A stretch of 64,000 nt of DNA from Strigamia acuminata (taxonomy: Eukaryota > Arthropoda > Chilopoda > Geophilomorpha > Linotaeniidae), in assembly GCA_949358305.1 (NCBI GenBank), contig OX442320.1, positions 8,634,259 through 8,698,258 of the forward strand. Direction: 5' to 3'. The notes beneath the pieces were generated by a model. The model saw only the letters and a list, made by a program, of their open reading frames with translations, was not told where the DNA came from and did no database searches. Below, one piece after another: positions 39,448 through 49,512 of the stretch. Position 1 is the stretch's first letter. Each line of letters starts with the position of its first letter. The position numbers were made by a program, and so were the translations under genes.

Positions 39448-39824
39448 ATATTTTGTGACGTCATCCTTGGCATCGAGGTTGAGGCGAGTTTTGAATTTTA
39501 CTTTATATGCGGGTTTGATTAGGTAGGGCGAGGTTTGCGAGTACAGGCAGCAAGTGCAGGGCTTGAAATGTATCGATCGAGACAATCTAATGACTTTTGC
39601 AGCTCATAATTGATTTGTAGTCTCATTTTTTCTTGTAATACAAATTTGAGTTACATAAATGAGTTTTTGATTTCTTGCTCACGTAATTGGAGCCGTCATG
39701 TGTTTTAAAATAGTGTGGGACGATTACCGCATCGCGCCAACACAGTCAACGCGATATTTTGTGACGTCATCCTTGGCATCGAGGTTGAGGCGAGTTTTGA
39801 ATTTTACTTTTGATGCCGGTTTTC
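39448..39824 (+). repeat. Direct duplication of a CRE-containing segment of about 70 bp
   Basis: Copies at about 39448-39520 and 39751-39824 share a near-identical block with the core GATATTTTGTGACGTCATCC, each followed by a more diverged stretch related to TAGGGC..GGTTTGCG. Each copy lies upstream of a different candidate gene: the minus-strand unit at 38.9-39.3 kb and the plus-strand gene starting at 39945. The shared TGACGTCA suggests duplicated promoter elements. Confidence 0.7.
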
Positions 39825-39944
39825 AGGAACAGATAGGGCTCGGTTTGCGTGTAAATGAGTTTAGAGTTGTTGAAATAACTCATCAATGGGACAGATATAA
39901 GAGCTAGAATTAGTTATGAGTTGAAATTTAGTGTTGAAACGTGG

Positions 39945-42900
39945 ATGGGATGTGAAAACAAACTCAACATAGGCGAAAATGATGGAGTGGAGGAAACTGC
40001 CAAACCGAGCCTCGCGGATCGAAATCAGAAGATAGAGAGAGTCACGACTGGTTAGTTAGAGTGAATTTTGTCGATTTTTTAAACTTAAAATTTTAAATAT
40101 TAAATGTGATTCTGCGCCATCTGTGGGCAATTGTATGTGACTAAAAGGCCATTTTTAGTTCGACCGTTGCTCACGGATGGCATGACGGAGCCGGAAGCAT
40201 CCCGCACGCTCATTAAATATTCAAAAGTCCGGGACTAATTATTTTTTCTTCAGAGTGCAAACCACAAAGAAGAGCGGCATCAACGTTCGAGGTAAGCCAT
40301 CTTTGTTTAGTCTTATTATTTTTACAAGTTTTTAGTTTTATTATCCCGCACTTAAATGAATTAGTGGCTCTTTTTAAACTGTCGTATCTGTTTATTATTC
40401 GCGCTCGTTGCCGCATATTTTTTTAACTTCTCCTATTTTTATGGTTAAATTTATTTTGACTTTGCTTTATTTCATTGAAAAATGTATGACATTTTGTACG
40501 CCATTATACACTTTTTTTGCTATTAGTTTACTGATTTTTTTCTTTTCTCTTTATCAGTATTACACTTCCAAATTTACGGGTATGTGTAATTTGAAGACAT
40601 GCTAGGAACTTCGTCGGGCAAAGACACCGAGAGCTATTGGAATCCACTTCACGCACAATTTATTTTAACTGTCTTAAAATAAATGTATACTTTTTTCCCT
40701 ACTCTTTCCTCCATTTTTCCTTTTCCTTTTCCTTCCCTTCTCCCTTTCTTTCCTTCCCTTCCCTCTCTTCCCTCTCTTCCCCTTTCCTCCTCTTTTTCTC
40801 TTTCCTTTCCTCCTCTTTTTCTCTTTCCTTTCCTCCTCTTTTTCTCTTTCCTTTCCTCCTCTTTCTCTCTTTCCTTTCCTCCTCTTTCTCTCTTTCCTTT
40901 CCTCTTTCTCTCTTTCCTTTCCTCCTCTTTCTCTCTTTCCTTTCCTCCTCTTTCTCTCTTTCCTTTCCTCCTCTTTCTCTCTTTCCTTTCCTCCTCTTTC
41001 TCTCTTTCCTTTCCTCCTCTTTCTCTCTTTCCTTTCCTCCTCTTTCTCTCTTTCCTTTCCTCCTCTTTCTCTCTTTCCTTTCCTCCTCTTTTTCTCTTTC
41101 CTTTCCTCCTCTTTTTCTCTTTCCTTTCCTCCTCTTTTTCTCTTTCCTTTCCTCCTCTTTTTCTCTTTCCTTTCCTCCTCTTTTTCTCTTTCCTTTCCTC
41201 CTCTTTTTCTCTTTCCTTTCCTCCTCTTTTTCTCTTTCCTTTCCTCCTCTTTTTCTCTTTCCTTTCCTCCTCTTTTTCTCTTTCCTTTCCTCCTCTTTTT
41301 CTCTTTCCTTTCCTCCTCTTTTTCTCTTTCCTTTCCTCCTCTTTTTCTCTTTCCTTTCCTCCTCTTTTTCTCTTTCCTTTCCTCCTCTTTTTCTCTTTCC
41401 TTTCCTCCTCTTTTTCTCTTTCCTTTCCTCCTCTTTTTCTCTTTCCTTTCCTCCTCTTTTTCTCTTTCCTTTCCTCCTCTTTTTCTCTTTCCTTTCCTCC
41501 TCTTTTTCTCTTTCCTTTCCTCCTCTTTTTCTCTTTCCTTTCCTCCTCTTTTTCTCTTTCCTTTCCTCCTCTTTTTCTCTTTCCTTTCCTCCTCTTTTTC
41601 TCTTTCCTTTCCTCCTCTTTTTCTCTTTCCTTTCCTCCTCTTTTTCTCTTTCCTTTCCTCCTCTTTTTCTCTTTCCTTTCCTCCTCTTTTTCTCTTTCCT
41701 TTCCTCCTCTTTTTCTCTTTCCTTTCCTCCTCTTTTTCTCTTTCCTTTCCTCCTCTTTTTCTCTTTCCTTTCCTCCTCTTTTTCTCTTTCCTTTCCTCCT
41801 CTTTTTCTCTTTCCTTTCCTCCCTAAATCTCAACGTTGATCGCTGCTCCTTTATATACATTTTCAGCTAAGTCTTTTTAATGAAATTGGCGATAGTGACA
41901 GTGCATTGTAGATAATTGATTTATAAAAAATGCAACTTAAAAATACTTTATTCAATGAATTAGTTTACAAAATGGATTATTGGACATAGCTTATAAAATA
42001 TTTACAATACTAAAAAAACGAATACATATATAAATAATCAGTTGAAATTCGTGAGGACTGCCGAGACAGTCCACTTCAGGTCGTCGTTGTCCTTGCTTCA
42101 ATCTCCCGTCTTCGTATTTATAAGATGGAAAACTAACAAAAAATTGAAAGAAAAGAAATAGCATTAGGCGTGCGTACGAGAGGAGAGGAGAGAAAAGAAA
42201 TAGCATTAATGGCGTGCGTACGAGAGGAGAGGAGAGAAAAGAAAAAGCATTAATGGCGTGCGAGAGGAAAGAAAAGAAAAGCATTAATGGCGTGCGAGAG
42301 GAAAGAAAAGAAAAGCATTAATGGCGTGCGAGAGGAAAGAAAAGAAAAGCATTAATGGCGTACGAGAGAAAAGAAAAGCATTAATGGCGTACGAGAGAAA
42401 AGAAAAGCATTAATGGCGTACGAGAGAAAAGAAAAGCATTAATACGAGAGGAAAGAAAAGCATTAATACGAGAGGAGAGGAGAGGAGAGGAGAGGAGAGG
42501 AGAGGAAAGAAAAGCATTAATAGCGGAGGAGAGGAGAGAAAAGAAAAGCATTAATAGCGGAGGAGAGGAGAGAAAAGAAAAGAAAAGAAAAGCATTAATG
42601 GCGTACGAGAGGAAAGGAATGACTGCGTCAATCCATGAAAAATATCTTAATAGCACAAGTAGAACTCACTCAATTTAACAAACAAATTAAGACAAAAAGA
42701 ACAACCGATAAAATAAATGCAGAAAAGAAAAATTTAAAATTATCTAATAGAAAAATTAACCACTTACTCCGTGATGTGACCTCCTCCAGTGTAGAAAGTC
42801 GACTGGTGCTGACAAAATCCCTGCCGGAAATCAGGTGTCCGAAAATGAGCCGTCTTAATTTGCATGAAAATGACACACATGATATCACTCATCACGTTAC

Positions 42901-43196
42901 ATTCACCTAGCGGCGACTTCTCGGAACTATCACACGTGTGCAGCAACGGACGCGAGCGGGCCGCCGACAAGTTCTACCTGGAAAAAGATAATTTCAAAGG
43001 TAAATTTATATCAATTAGTATACAAATTTAATGCTGACAACTTCGCATTATTACTTTATTTTATTTTAGAGACTCGTGCCTTAAGACAACTATATAAGTA
43101 TGGTAAGTATGTTACATTTTTAATGCGGGCTATGCTTTATATTAAAACTACTTTTTTTTCTTTTCTTTAGAATACTACCGACAAATGGCGAAGTAA
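39945..43196 (+). CDS. Unrecognised 117-residue protein, seven short exons
   Basis: Exons are 39945-40050, 40254-40291, 40558-40579, 42795-42834, 42911-42999, 43070-43102 and 43171-43196. All junctions use GT/AG sites, phases agree throughout, and the total is exactly 118 codons including the stop. The protein begins MGC, a possible N-myristoylation and palmitoylation site, and is polar and helical. It contains KPQRRAASTFEYYTSKFT and ends in charged RERAADKFYLEKDNFKETRA and YKYEYYRQMAK. The C-terminal part faintly recalls the RE-x-A..Y core of mitochondrial ATPase inhibitor IF1, but this is too weak to name it. A TATA-like GATATAAGAG lies about 50 bp before the start. AATAAA at 43239-43244 ends it. 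The 2.2 kb third intron holds two minisatellites. The third exon is only 22 bp. Confidence 0.62.
40690..41826 (+). repeat. 1.1 kb polypyrimidine minisatellite, 23 bp unit
   Basis: More than 40 near-perfect copies of a 23 bp unit (CCTCCTCTTTTTCTCTTTC plus CTTT) give one uninterrupted pyrimidine strand of over 1 kb. The first part (about 40850-41080) uses CTCTCTCTTT-type units and the later part a homogeneous CTTTTTCTCT type, so the array grew by unequal exchange. Because 23 is not a multiple of three and no stop occurs, all frames appear open for about 400 codons on both strands; none is a gene. Mirror-repeat polypyrimidine of this kind can form triplex (H-DNA). Confidence 0.95.
42150..42620 (+). 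repeat. Purine-rich minisatellite with a conserved GCATTAATGGCGT core
   Basis: About 14 copies of a 25-37 bp unit alternate a purine run (GAGAGGAAAGAAAAGAAAA) with GCATTAATGGCGTGC or GCATTAATGGCGTAC. Unit length varies through expansion of GAGAG and GAAAA runs. It lies in the same intron as the pyrimidine array but with purines on the plus strand. Confidence 0.85.
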
Positions 43197-44786
43197 AAAG
43201 CAACGAAAACCGCAGGTTACTGAATATTGAATTTTACAAATAAAAGTAAAAATATGTTTATCTCGAAAATTAGAAAATAAAATTGAAATTATAAAGCATA
43301 AATGTTCAAATTTTTTGAAAAAACTGTAACCTTAAAAAAGCTTCACCCAGGTTTAAGCTGAAAAAGGACAGCTATCACTCATGACCCGGAAAACCCAGTT
43401 TAGCCATAGTGCCTTTATAATTGAAGGTCCAGGACCTAGGGGCCCAATCCTAGGCCCTGGAAAATAATATTACCTGCAGTCTTCTTGCTGTCTTCTCTTC
43501 ACTGATGTCCTTCAATGATAATGTCTGGCTGATACTGAAAATAAAAAAAAACAAAAAAACAAATATTCAACTTAACCAACAATACAAAAGAAATGCACTA
43601 ATAAAAAATATTAACAAATGACTAGCATAACAGTATAACATTAAATATGTAGTAAAAGTTTGAGAAAAAAAAACAATTGTTAAACAAAGTAAAGTTAAAT
43701 ACAATTATAAAAATAATTAATGAAAGAAAATGTGAAGTCGTGACAATGGTGAAATGGCCGTGCTGATATGGCCGTGCTGATAACTTCAAAGCGTTAAACA
43801 CCAGCACGTAAAATGGCGAACTAAGAAAAATGAAAAATATCAACTCCATGATTAACTAATAAAGCAAAAACTAAAAGAAATTAAACTTACCGTGTGTATG
43901 CGAGCAGCTTTCTTGTAAGCAGTAGGAAAAGTTGGCGTCGACAAAGAAAAAATATGTAGGCCTAAATAAACAAATGCAACGGCAAACAAAGAAAAAAATA
44001 TGTAGGCCTAAATAAACGAATGCAACGGTAAATTAAAAAAAATATGTAGGCCTAAATAAACGAATGCAACGGCAAATTAAAAAAAAAATGGAGGCCTAAA
44101 TAAACGAAATCAAACACACGATAAAACAAAATGTCGCTTACCTAAGAACCGTAATCCGCTTCCATCCGGTAGTAGTCCCCATTTAAAATTCGTGAATACT
44201 TAATGAGGGTTCAAGCAAGCTTTCGTCAAACTAAAACCGTCGGTATTTTCTGTTTTATCGTTGATTAAACTGCTAAAATATCGATGAATAGCTAATGAGC
44301 AATTTCAGGCGATTTTCGAATCTCCGGCCATTTTTCAGACGTCACTTCCGGAAAATTTTGCCTTCGCCATCTGCCGTCAATAAGATAAAACGAAGAACGT
44401 AAACCACCTTGTCATTAAACTGCTACCAATATAGAAAAAATTAAGTAATCTAAATATTAAATAAAAAAAATTTATATCTCTGAAAAGGACAAATGAAAAT
44501 ATACGATTCAGATAAGTCGGGTTTTCTCACCGGATTTAGAAGTCTGCAGTCCGATGCGACTCCGATGCAACCATTTGCTAACGTCTGCACGATACCGCGA
44601 CAGAATTCAGTGACATCTCTTGTCGGTGATTGTAAACCAATGCAAAAACAAAAAATTAACACCCAGAGTAAATAAAAACTCTCTAAAACACCGATAAATC
44701 TTTGGCAACTGAAAATAAAAACAAACTAAATGCAAACATCGATAATATAAAACCAAAAAAAAAAGTAAAATAAACAAAAAAAATAA
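43197..44786. other. Poorly resolved region; candidate minus-strand exons and a 47 bp tandem repeat
   Basis: AATAAA at 43239-43244 ends the upstream gene. On the minus strand several segments have clean splice sites: an exon ending at a GTAAGT donor (43891 up to about 43961), an acceptor TTTTTATTTTCAG at 43535, and donors at about 44141 (CTTAG/GTAAGC) and 44530 (GTGAGA). I could not join them into one convincing protein. Four copies of a unit of about 47 bp (core TAGGCCTAAATAAACGAATG) lie at 43948-44108. Confidence 0.4.
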
Positions 44787-44870
44787 TGTCAGGAGTGGGA
44801 TTCGAACCCACGCCCGGAAGACCGGACTGCGACCTGAACGCAGCGCCTTAGACCGCTCGGCCATCCTGAC
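44787..44870 (-). tRNA. trnL-CAG: tRNA-Leu (anticodon CAG)
   Basis: An 84 nt type II tRNA with a complete cloverleaf reads on the minus strand. Acceptor arms GTCAGGA/TCCTGAC pair perfectly, with discriminator A at 44787. The anticodon stem-loop is CTGCG-TTCAGGT-CGCAG (anticodon at 44834-44836), decoding CUG. A long variable arm is typical of leucine, and the T-loop GGTTCGAATCC gives an intact B box. There is no intron. A run of T on this strand just downstream (about 44777-44783) is the RNA polymerase III terminator. Confidence 0.97.
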
Positions 44871-45181
44871 CTACACGACTAAGTTGTCTTAAAAACCCAT
44901 TTAAAGATTCACTTAATTTAGTTTTACCGTTTCAGTATTTTACATTGTTTACATTCCCCGCGGAATTTTCAAATAATCAACTAAATCTCCGTTATTTAAA
45001 TCACGTCGTCGTCCATTGTCTACACTGCCATCTGTCGGCCGAAACTGACTAAAAACTACAAACTAACTGAATGCAGTAAAATTGCTACAAAAAACGTAAA
45101 TATTTTACTGAAATCATTACATATACATATTTTCAGTATATGAAGTGAAAAAGAAAATGTTTAACTCGTAATTAGAAAAAT
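44871..45181. other. Intergenic region between tRNA-Leu and VPS25
   Basis: About 310 bp without a gene. It contains a CTCF-like ACTGCCATCTGTCGGCC at 45024-45040 and the likely 3' UTR of VPS25 at its right end. Confidence 0.45.
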
Positions 45182-46232
45182 TTAAAAAAACTTGACGCCT
45201 TCGTTTCCATCAAAAGAAATAATCTCGGCTTTGCGCTCGGCCTCTAATATCTTCAGCGCCTTCATAAGGACACTGCTGTTGATCCCGTGGAATTCTATTT
45301 AACAAAAGTTAAACTTTATCACTCACTTCACAATTCAACACAACAAAAACCACCTTCTCCTTGAGTATCATCACCGTTACATAGTTCGTATAAAGTGCAA
45401 ACTGTTCCCGTCATCCCATTCGCCGATGCCTGGAACAAGAGAAACTCTCAAACAATCGACAATAACAACACGCAATTAAAATTTACCCAATCGTAAATAT
45501 GTTTTCCCCATTCGCTCGGTGTTCTCCAATAAATGTAACATCTTTTCTTCTGTTTGTCAATCCACTCGCAATCCCCTGCACATTTAAATCGTTAGAAATC
45601 TCAAAATAAATTGCATAAATGTTAGAAAAATATTTTAAAAAATCACAAAAAACTTGCATAAATGTTAGAAAATCATTAAAAAATCACAAAATAACTAGAA
45701 AAACATTATAAATCACAAAATAACTAGAAAAAATACTAGAAAAACATTATAAATCACAAAATAACTTGAAAAAATACTAGAAAAACATTAAATAATAGTA
45801 AAATAACTAGAATAATACTAAAATACTCGAAAAACATGCACCTTTCTGTCTTAAATCTTCCAAAATCGTTTGGATCACATCTACGGATAATTTTCCTATA
45901 AATTCCATTAAGAATAAATATTAAATCGCATTTAAAACTCTTGTTTTGTTTGTTTTTTTTCTAATAAGGATACTGTTTATGTCTACATTGTTAAATAGAG
46001 GGGAATTCTGCGCTTCGGTGGTGTCCAATACATATTGTTTGTAGAATTTATGGTAACTTAAAATTAGGGATCTCCACGCGTCCACTTGTTTCTTCCTGGT
46101 GTTTAAATTCGGTTGAAATCTATGATCAAATAATAACATTGGTTGTTGAATTAAGAATTTCTATTTACGGCGATCTACTCACGTGAAAAATGGGGGAAAG
46201 TTGTATTGCCAAGGCCACTGGAAGTCGGCCAT
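45182..46232 (-). CDS. VPS25: VPS25, ESCRT-II subunit
   Basis: VPS25 is the winged-helix subunit of ESCRT-II, which sorts ubiquitinated cargo into multivesicular endosomes and recruits ESCRT-III. Six exons (minus strand) were modelled: 46183-46232, 45974-46119, 45842-45895, 45487-45575, 45354-45429 and 45182-45294. They give 175 residues against 176 in human. The N-terminus carries the PPxF-type ESCRT-II contact motif FQWPWQYNFPPFFT, then QVDAWRSLILSYHK and SPLFNNV; the second winged helix holds TPSEWGKHIYDW, TVCTLYELCNGDDT and EFHGI; and the C-terminus is EGVKFF. Intron 3 (45576-45841) is a short degenerate tandem repeat. It is head to head with UBE2F; the start codons are about 610 bp apart. 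Confidence 0.95.
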
Positions 46233-46844
46233 CATTAATTGTGTAAACAGTAAATGACGCCACTGATGCGATGATGTAATACACCGGAAACGTTGACTCC
46301 GCAGTTTCGAACTTTAAACACCAAATCTAAAATATGTTATAACTAATCACTTTAAAATTTATAAAAAATCGATATCACTTTAATTTAGAGCATACCATCG
46401 TCTCAACCTTAAAATTAACTGTGAGTTAAACAAACTAGGTTTCGATCCCAGGTTTCGATCCACGTTTTAAACCAATCAGCATTAAGCAAGCATGGCGGCT
46501 TACCTAGTTCTACGTCCGGTTGAGGTCATTGCCATGGCATAGGTTTAAGAGCGACTGTGGTGTGGCTTTGCGGTTGATTATTTTAACCTACACAAACGAA
46601 ACCAACCATCAAGAACAAACGCACTAATTTCATGCCCAGGTAACCAAATCTATTTAATTACCCCCGATCCGAAACGATCAAATTTTTTTCTCGGAATTTA
46701 GAAATCAAATTTCCAAACTTGGACGCTTTCAGTAATCGACAAACTTAAAAATAGCGAGGTCTTACAATTCGAATGGGGTAAGAAAACAATAAAAATAAAA
46801 TAAAAATAAAAATAACAAACATTTCGCAAACTTATTTTTGCAGA
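46233..46844. promoter_or_regulatory. Divergent promoter region VPS25 / UBE2F with UBE2F 5' UTR exons
   Basis: Start codons of the two genes are 612 bp apart. A probable UBE2F leader exon ends at about 46639 (CCCAG/GTAACC), and a second candidate ends near 46778 (ATGGG/GTAAGA). The acceptor TTTTTGCAG at 46835-46843 lies directly before the start codon. No TATA box is evident. Confidence 0.5.
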
Positions 46845-47647
46845 ATGATAACCTTATCGAAGAAACTAAGGAAAAGCAGCGAAGAAAAGAAAACCGGACC
46901 AACAGTAACAGTCACAAGTGTATGCAAAAGAGTATCAGTGCGAGATAAACTTCTCGTAAAGGGTAACACAATGTCGGATTAACCTAAAACGACCAATCAA
47001 CTAACGTGCAATTTTCCCACACAGAAATCCCAGAATTACAATCGAATCTGCCATCAACATGTAGTATTAAATTCGAAGATCCTCATCAACTCCACAATTT
47101 CGATTTAATTATCATCCCTGATGAAGGACATTGGCGAGGAGGACGGTTCCGATTCAATATTCGTGTCACAGAAGAGTACAACATGGTGGTAAGCGTGGTA
47201 AATACGTTACTACTAGTGTTGATTGATTGAAATTTACCCGTTGTTCGCAGCCTCCCAAAGTGAAATGCAATACTCGTCTATGGCATCCAAATATTAGCGA
47301 AGAAGGCGAAATTTGTCTAAGTTTATTACGTGAGAATTCTATCGATGGTTTAGGCTGGGCTCCGACGCGCCGACTCAAAGATGTCGTCTGGGGTCTTAAT
47401 TCTCTCTTTACTGTAATTAGAATTGACTTTTTTGTTGATTTTTTTTGTTGATAAACGTTTTTGTTTCAAGGATTTACTCAATTTCGACGATCCATTGAAC
47501 ATCGAAGCAGCTGAACATTATCAACGTGATAAAGTGAGAAATGTTATTTTAGTCGTTTAAATTCTAAAATTTAATTGAAAAATCTTTTTCTAGGATGATT
47601 TTAATTCCAAAGTAAGGGATTATGTACAACTGTATGCCATGAGATGA
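46845..47647 (+). CDS. UBE2F: UBE2F, NEDD8-conjugating E2 enzyme
   Basis: UBE2F carries NEDD8 from the E1 (NAE1-UBA3) to CUL5-type cullins with RBX2. Five exons were modelled: 46845-46962, 47025-47188, 47251-47412, 47471-47533 and 47594-47647, giving 186 residues against 185 in human. The N-terminal extension MITLSKKL docks on UBA3. The UBC fold follows: [15 protein letters not shown], the [13 protein letters not shown] segment, [15 protein letters not shown], the catalytic cysteine in [10 protein letters not shown], and the UBE2F-specific [24 protein letters not shown] with [15 protein letters not shown]2M differs in this last region. No canonical AATAAA follows; ATTAAA near 47796 and 47814 are candidates. 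The retrotransposon begins 277 bp downstream. Confidence 0.96.
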
Positions 47648-47924
47648 GTCTTATCACCGTTACTTACTAGGAACAAAAAGCATGCATGGAAAACATTTTC
47701 TCTTTCTTTTCTTTTGTAAATAACATTTGTAAATTTCCTCCATAATGAAGCGTGAAGAAAAAAAAAAAAGTAATTTCTTACTCGAAACTTGTGATTAAAA
47801 AACATACATTTTAGATTAAAACAAACCTGTGCTCAAGTTCCGTCCGATAAAAATCGTTAAAAACCTAAGAAAAACAAATTTAAAAAAAAAACAACAACAT
47901 AACAACTTCTACATTTGACTATAC
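47648..47924. other. UBE2F 3' flank up to the retrotransposon insertion
   Basis: This 277 bp stretch holds the UBE2F 3' UTR with ATTAAA variants. With the 76 bp on the far side of the element (56393-56468) it makes up the original gap of about 350 bp between convergent UBE2F and DNAAF2. Confidence 0.6.
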
Positions 47925-48502
47925 TGCTACGCGTACAGGCCGTCCCGATCAACGGACGACCCGTATCGCGTAATTCGGCTATAATTCGGATAAAAGTTGC
48001 TAAATTTCGTCCATAGATGGCGTTGGCAATCGATTACATCATTGCCTCGTCACTGGACTTATCAATTAGTTAAAGGGGGTAACAGGAGCTTTCCTGTGAA
48101 GTGAATCCGCCCAAGTTTGACAGTTCTCTTCCGGCTCTCACTTGAGAGTGAACTCAAATCCCTCCTATCCAATGTCAGCCTGTTCTTGGCTGGCTGCAGA
48201 AATTGTTATTAATTTAATCACTATTTAATAGTTTCAGATTGCATCTCAATTCAGAGTGTCACTTATGATTTATAATTAGAGTTTATATAATTTATATAAT
48301 TTATGTAGTTCATTATTTGAGTTTAAGAATTGTGCCAATGTAAACAGAGTAAACTCATCCATTTGAAAGAATAATCAAACAGCTTTGCTGTCTGGTTAAA
48401 TAAAAACTAGATTGAATTTAAACCTAATTAAAATGACTCTTTATTTCCTATCAAATCCCAGTTGTGTGGGTAGCCTCAAGTGGGCCTAAATCCCACATAA
48501 CA
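47925..48502 (+). repeat. 5' LTR
   Basis: This 578 bp LTR starts TGCTACGCG and ends CACATAACA (TG...CA). It contains TATA-like runs near 48281-48300 and a poly(A) signal AATAAA at 48399-48404. By eye it is identical to the 3' LTR over its whole length. A CCATAGATGGCGTTGG motif lies at 48011-48026. Confidence 0.96.
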
Positions 48503-48505
48503 AAG

Positions 48506-48520
48506 TGGTGGAGATTGCGG
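48506..48520 (+). promoter_or_regulatory. Primer binding site (probable)
   Basis: TGGTGGAGATTGCGG begins three bases after the 5' LTR and starts with TGG, the complement of a tRNA CCA end. The primer tRNA would end CCGCAATCTCCACCA; I cannot name it with confidence. Confidence 0.6.
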
Positions 48521-49512
48521 TTTCCCCAAACACTGCCCCAAAATTAAAATAGAAAAACTCAAATTTGAAAATTTAATAAAAAATAGTCAAAATTTGTGAA
48601 AATTCATTAAAAATTTGCAAAATTAGGTTAAGAAATCAAAATCTAGAGTTGAAAAACTCAAAAATTGGCAAAATTAGAGTTAAAATTGGTGAAAATTAGC
48701 TTTAAAAATTGTTTGAAAACCTTATAAAATCTAGAAAGATCCCAACCTAATTTGAATATGCATGACTCACTGCAAGAAATCATAGGAAAAATAAGAGTGA
48801 CTCATTGTTAATAGAGTCAATTAGAGTTAATGAAGTTAAAAGTAGAAAAGCTAAATAAAGCAATTGAATATTTAATTGGATGACTTTACAGTTGGTGTTG
48901 TTTGATTTAATAATTGAATGAAATTTGAATTTGTGAATTGTTTATGATGAAATTGTTTATTTGATAAAGAATTTATTTATGGTGTTTTTGATAAAATTGA
49001 GAATTAATAGAGAGAAATTACCTGAATTTGCTAATGAATAGTTTTGAATTTCAGAATATTTTGTAAATTGTTCATTGATAAAGTGTTTTGATGGAATTGA
49101 ATATTAATAAGATATATTGTTCAGATTTATTAGTGAATTTGTTTCTTTTTCGGGGGATTTTGTAAAGAATTACTAATAAAGAGTTTTCTTGAATATTTAC
49201 TAATGAAAATTTTGACAATTTTGAAAAATGACCGTGAAAATTTGATTGTTTTGATATTTTGAATTATATAAAGATAATGACTATGAAAATTGAATTGTTT
49301 TGAAGTGGATTGTTTGATAATTGATTGTTTTTCAGGATATTTTGTTGAATATTTACTGATAGTTATTTAGTGTTTTTTATAAATGACCGTGAAAATTGAA
49401 TTGTTTAATTATTGAATTTGTTTCAGAAAGTGAAAGTGTTTTGTGAAAAGTGTTTATCAATAAAAAGGAATTGCTTCGACCCAAAGGATTGTGTCTTCTC
49501 TACATTTAATAA
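48521..49512 (+). other. Untranslated leader of the retrotransposon
   Basis: About 1 kb of AT-rich leader lies between the primer binding site and the open gag frame. It contains degenerate repeats (TGAATTGTTTTGA, GACCGTGAAAATTGAATTG) and no long frame. A possible splice acceptor CTGCTCTCAG at 49564-49573 lies inside the first open part of the gag frame. Confidence 0.5.

Noticed and set aside
40637-41870. Long open frames of about 400 codons on both strands
   Set aside because: They are produced by the 23 bp stop-free polypyrimidine repeat; the predicted proteins are Phe/Leu/Ser or Arg/Lys/Glu repeats with no other features.
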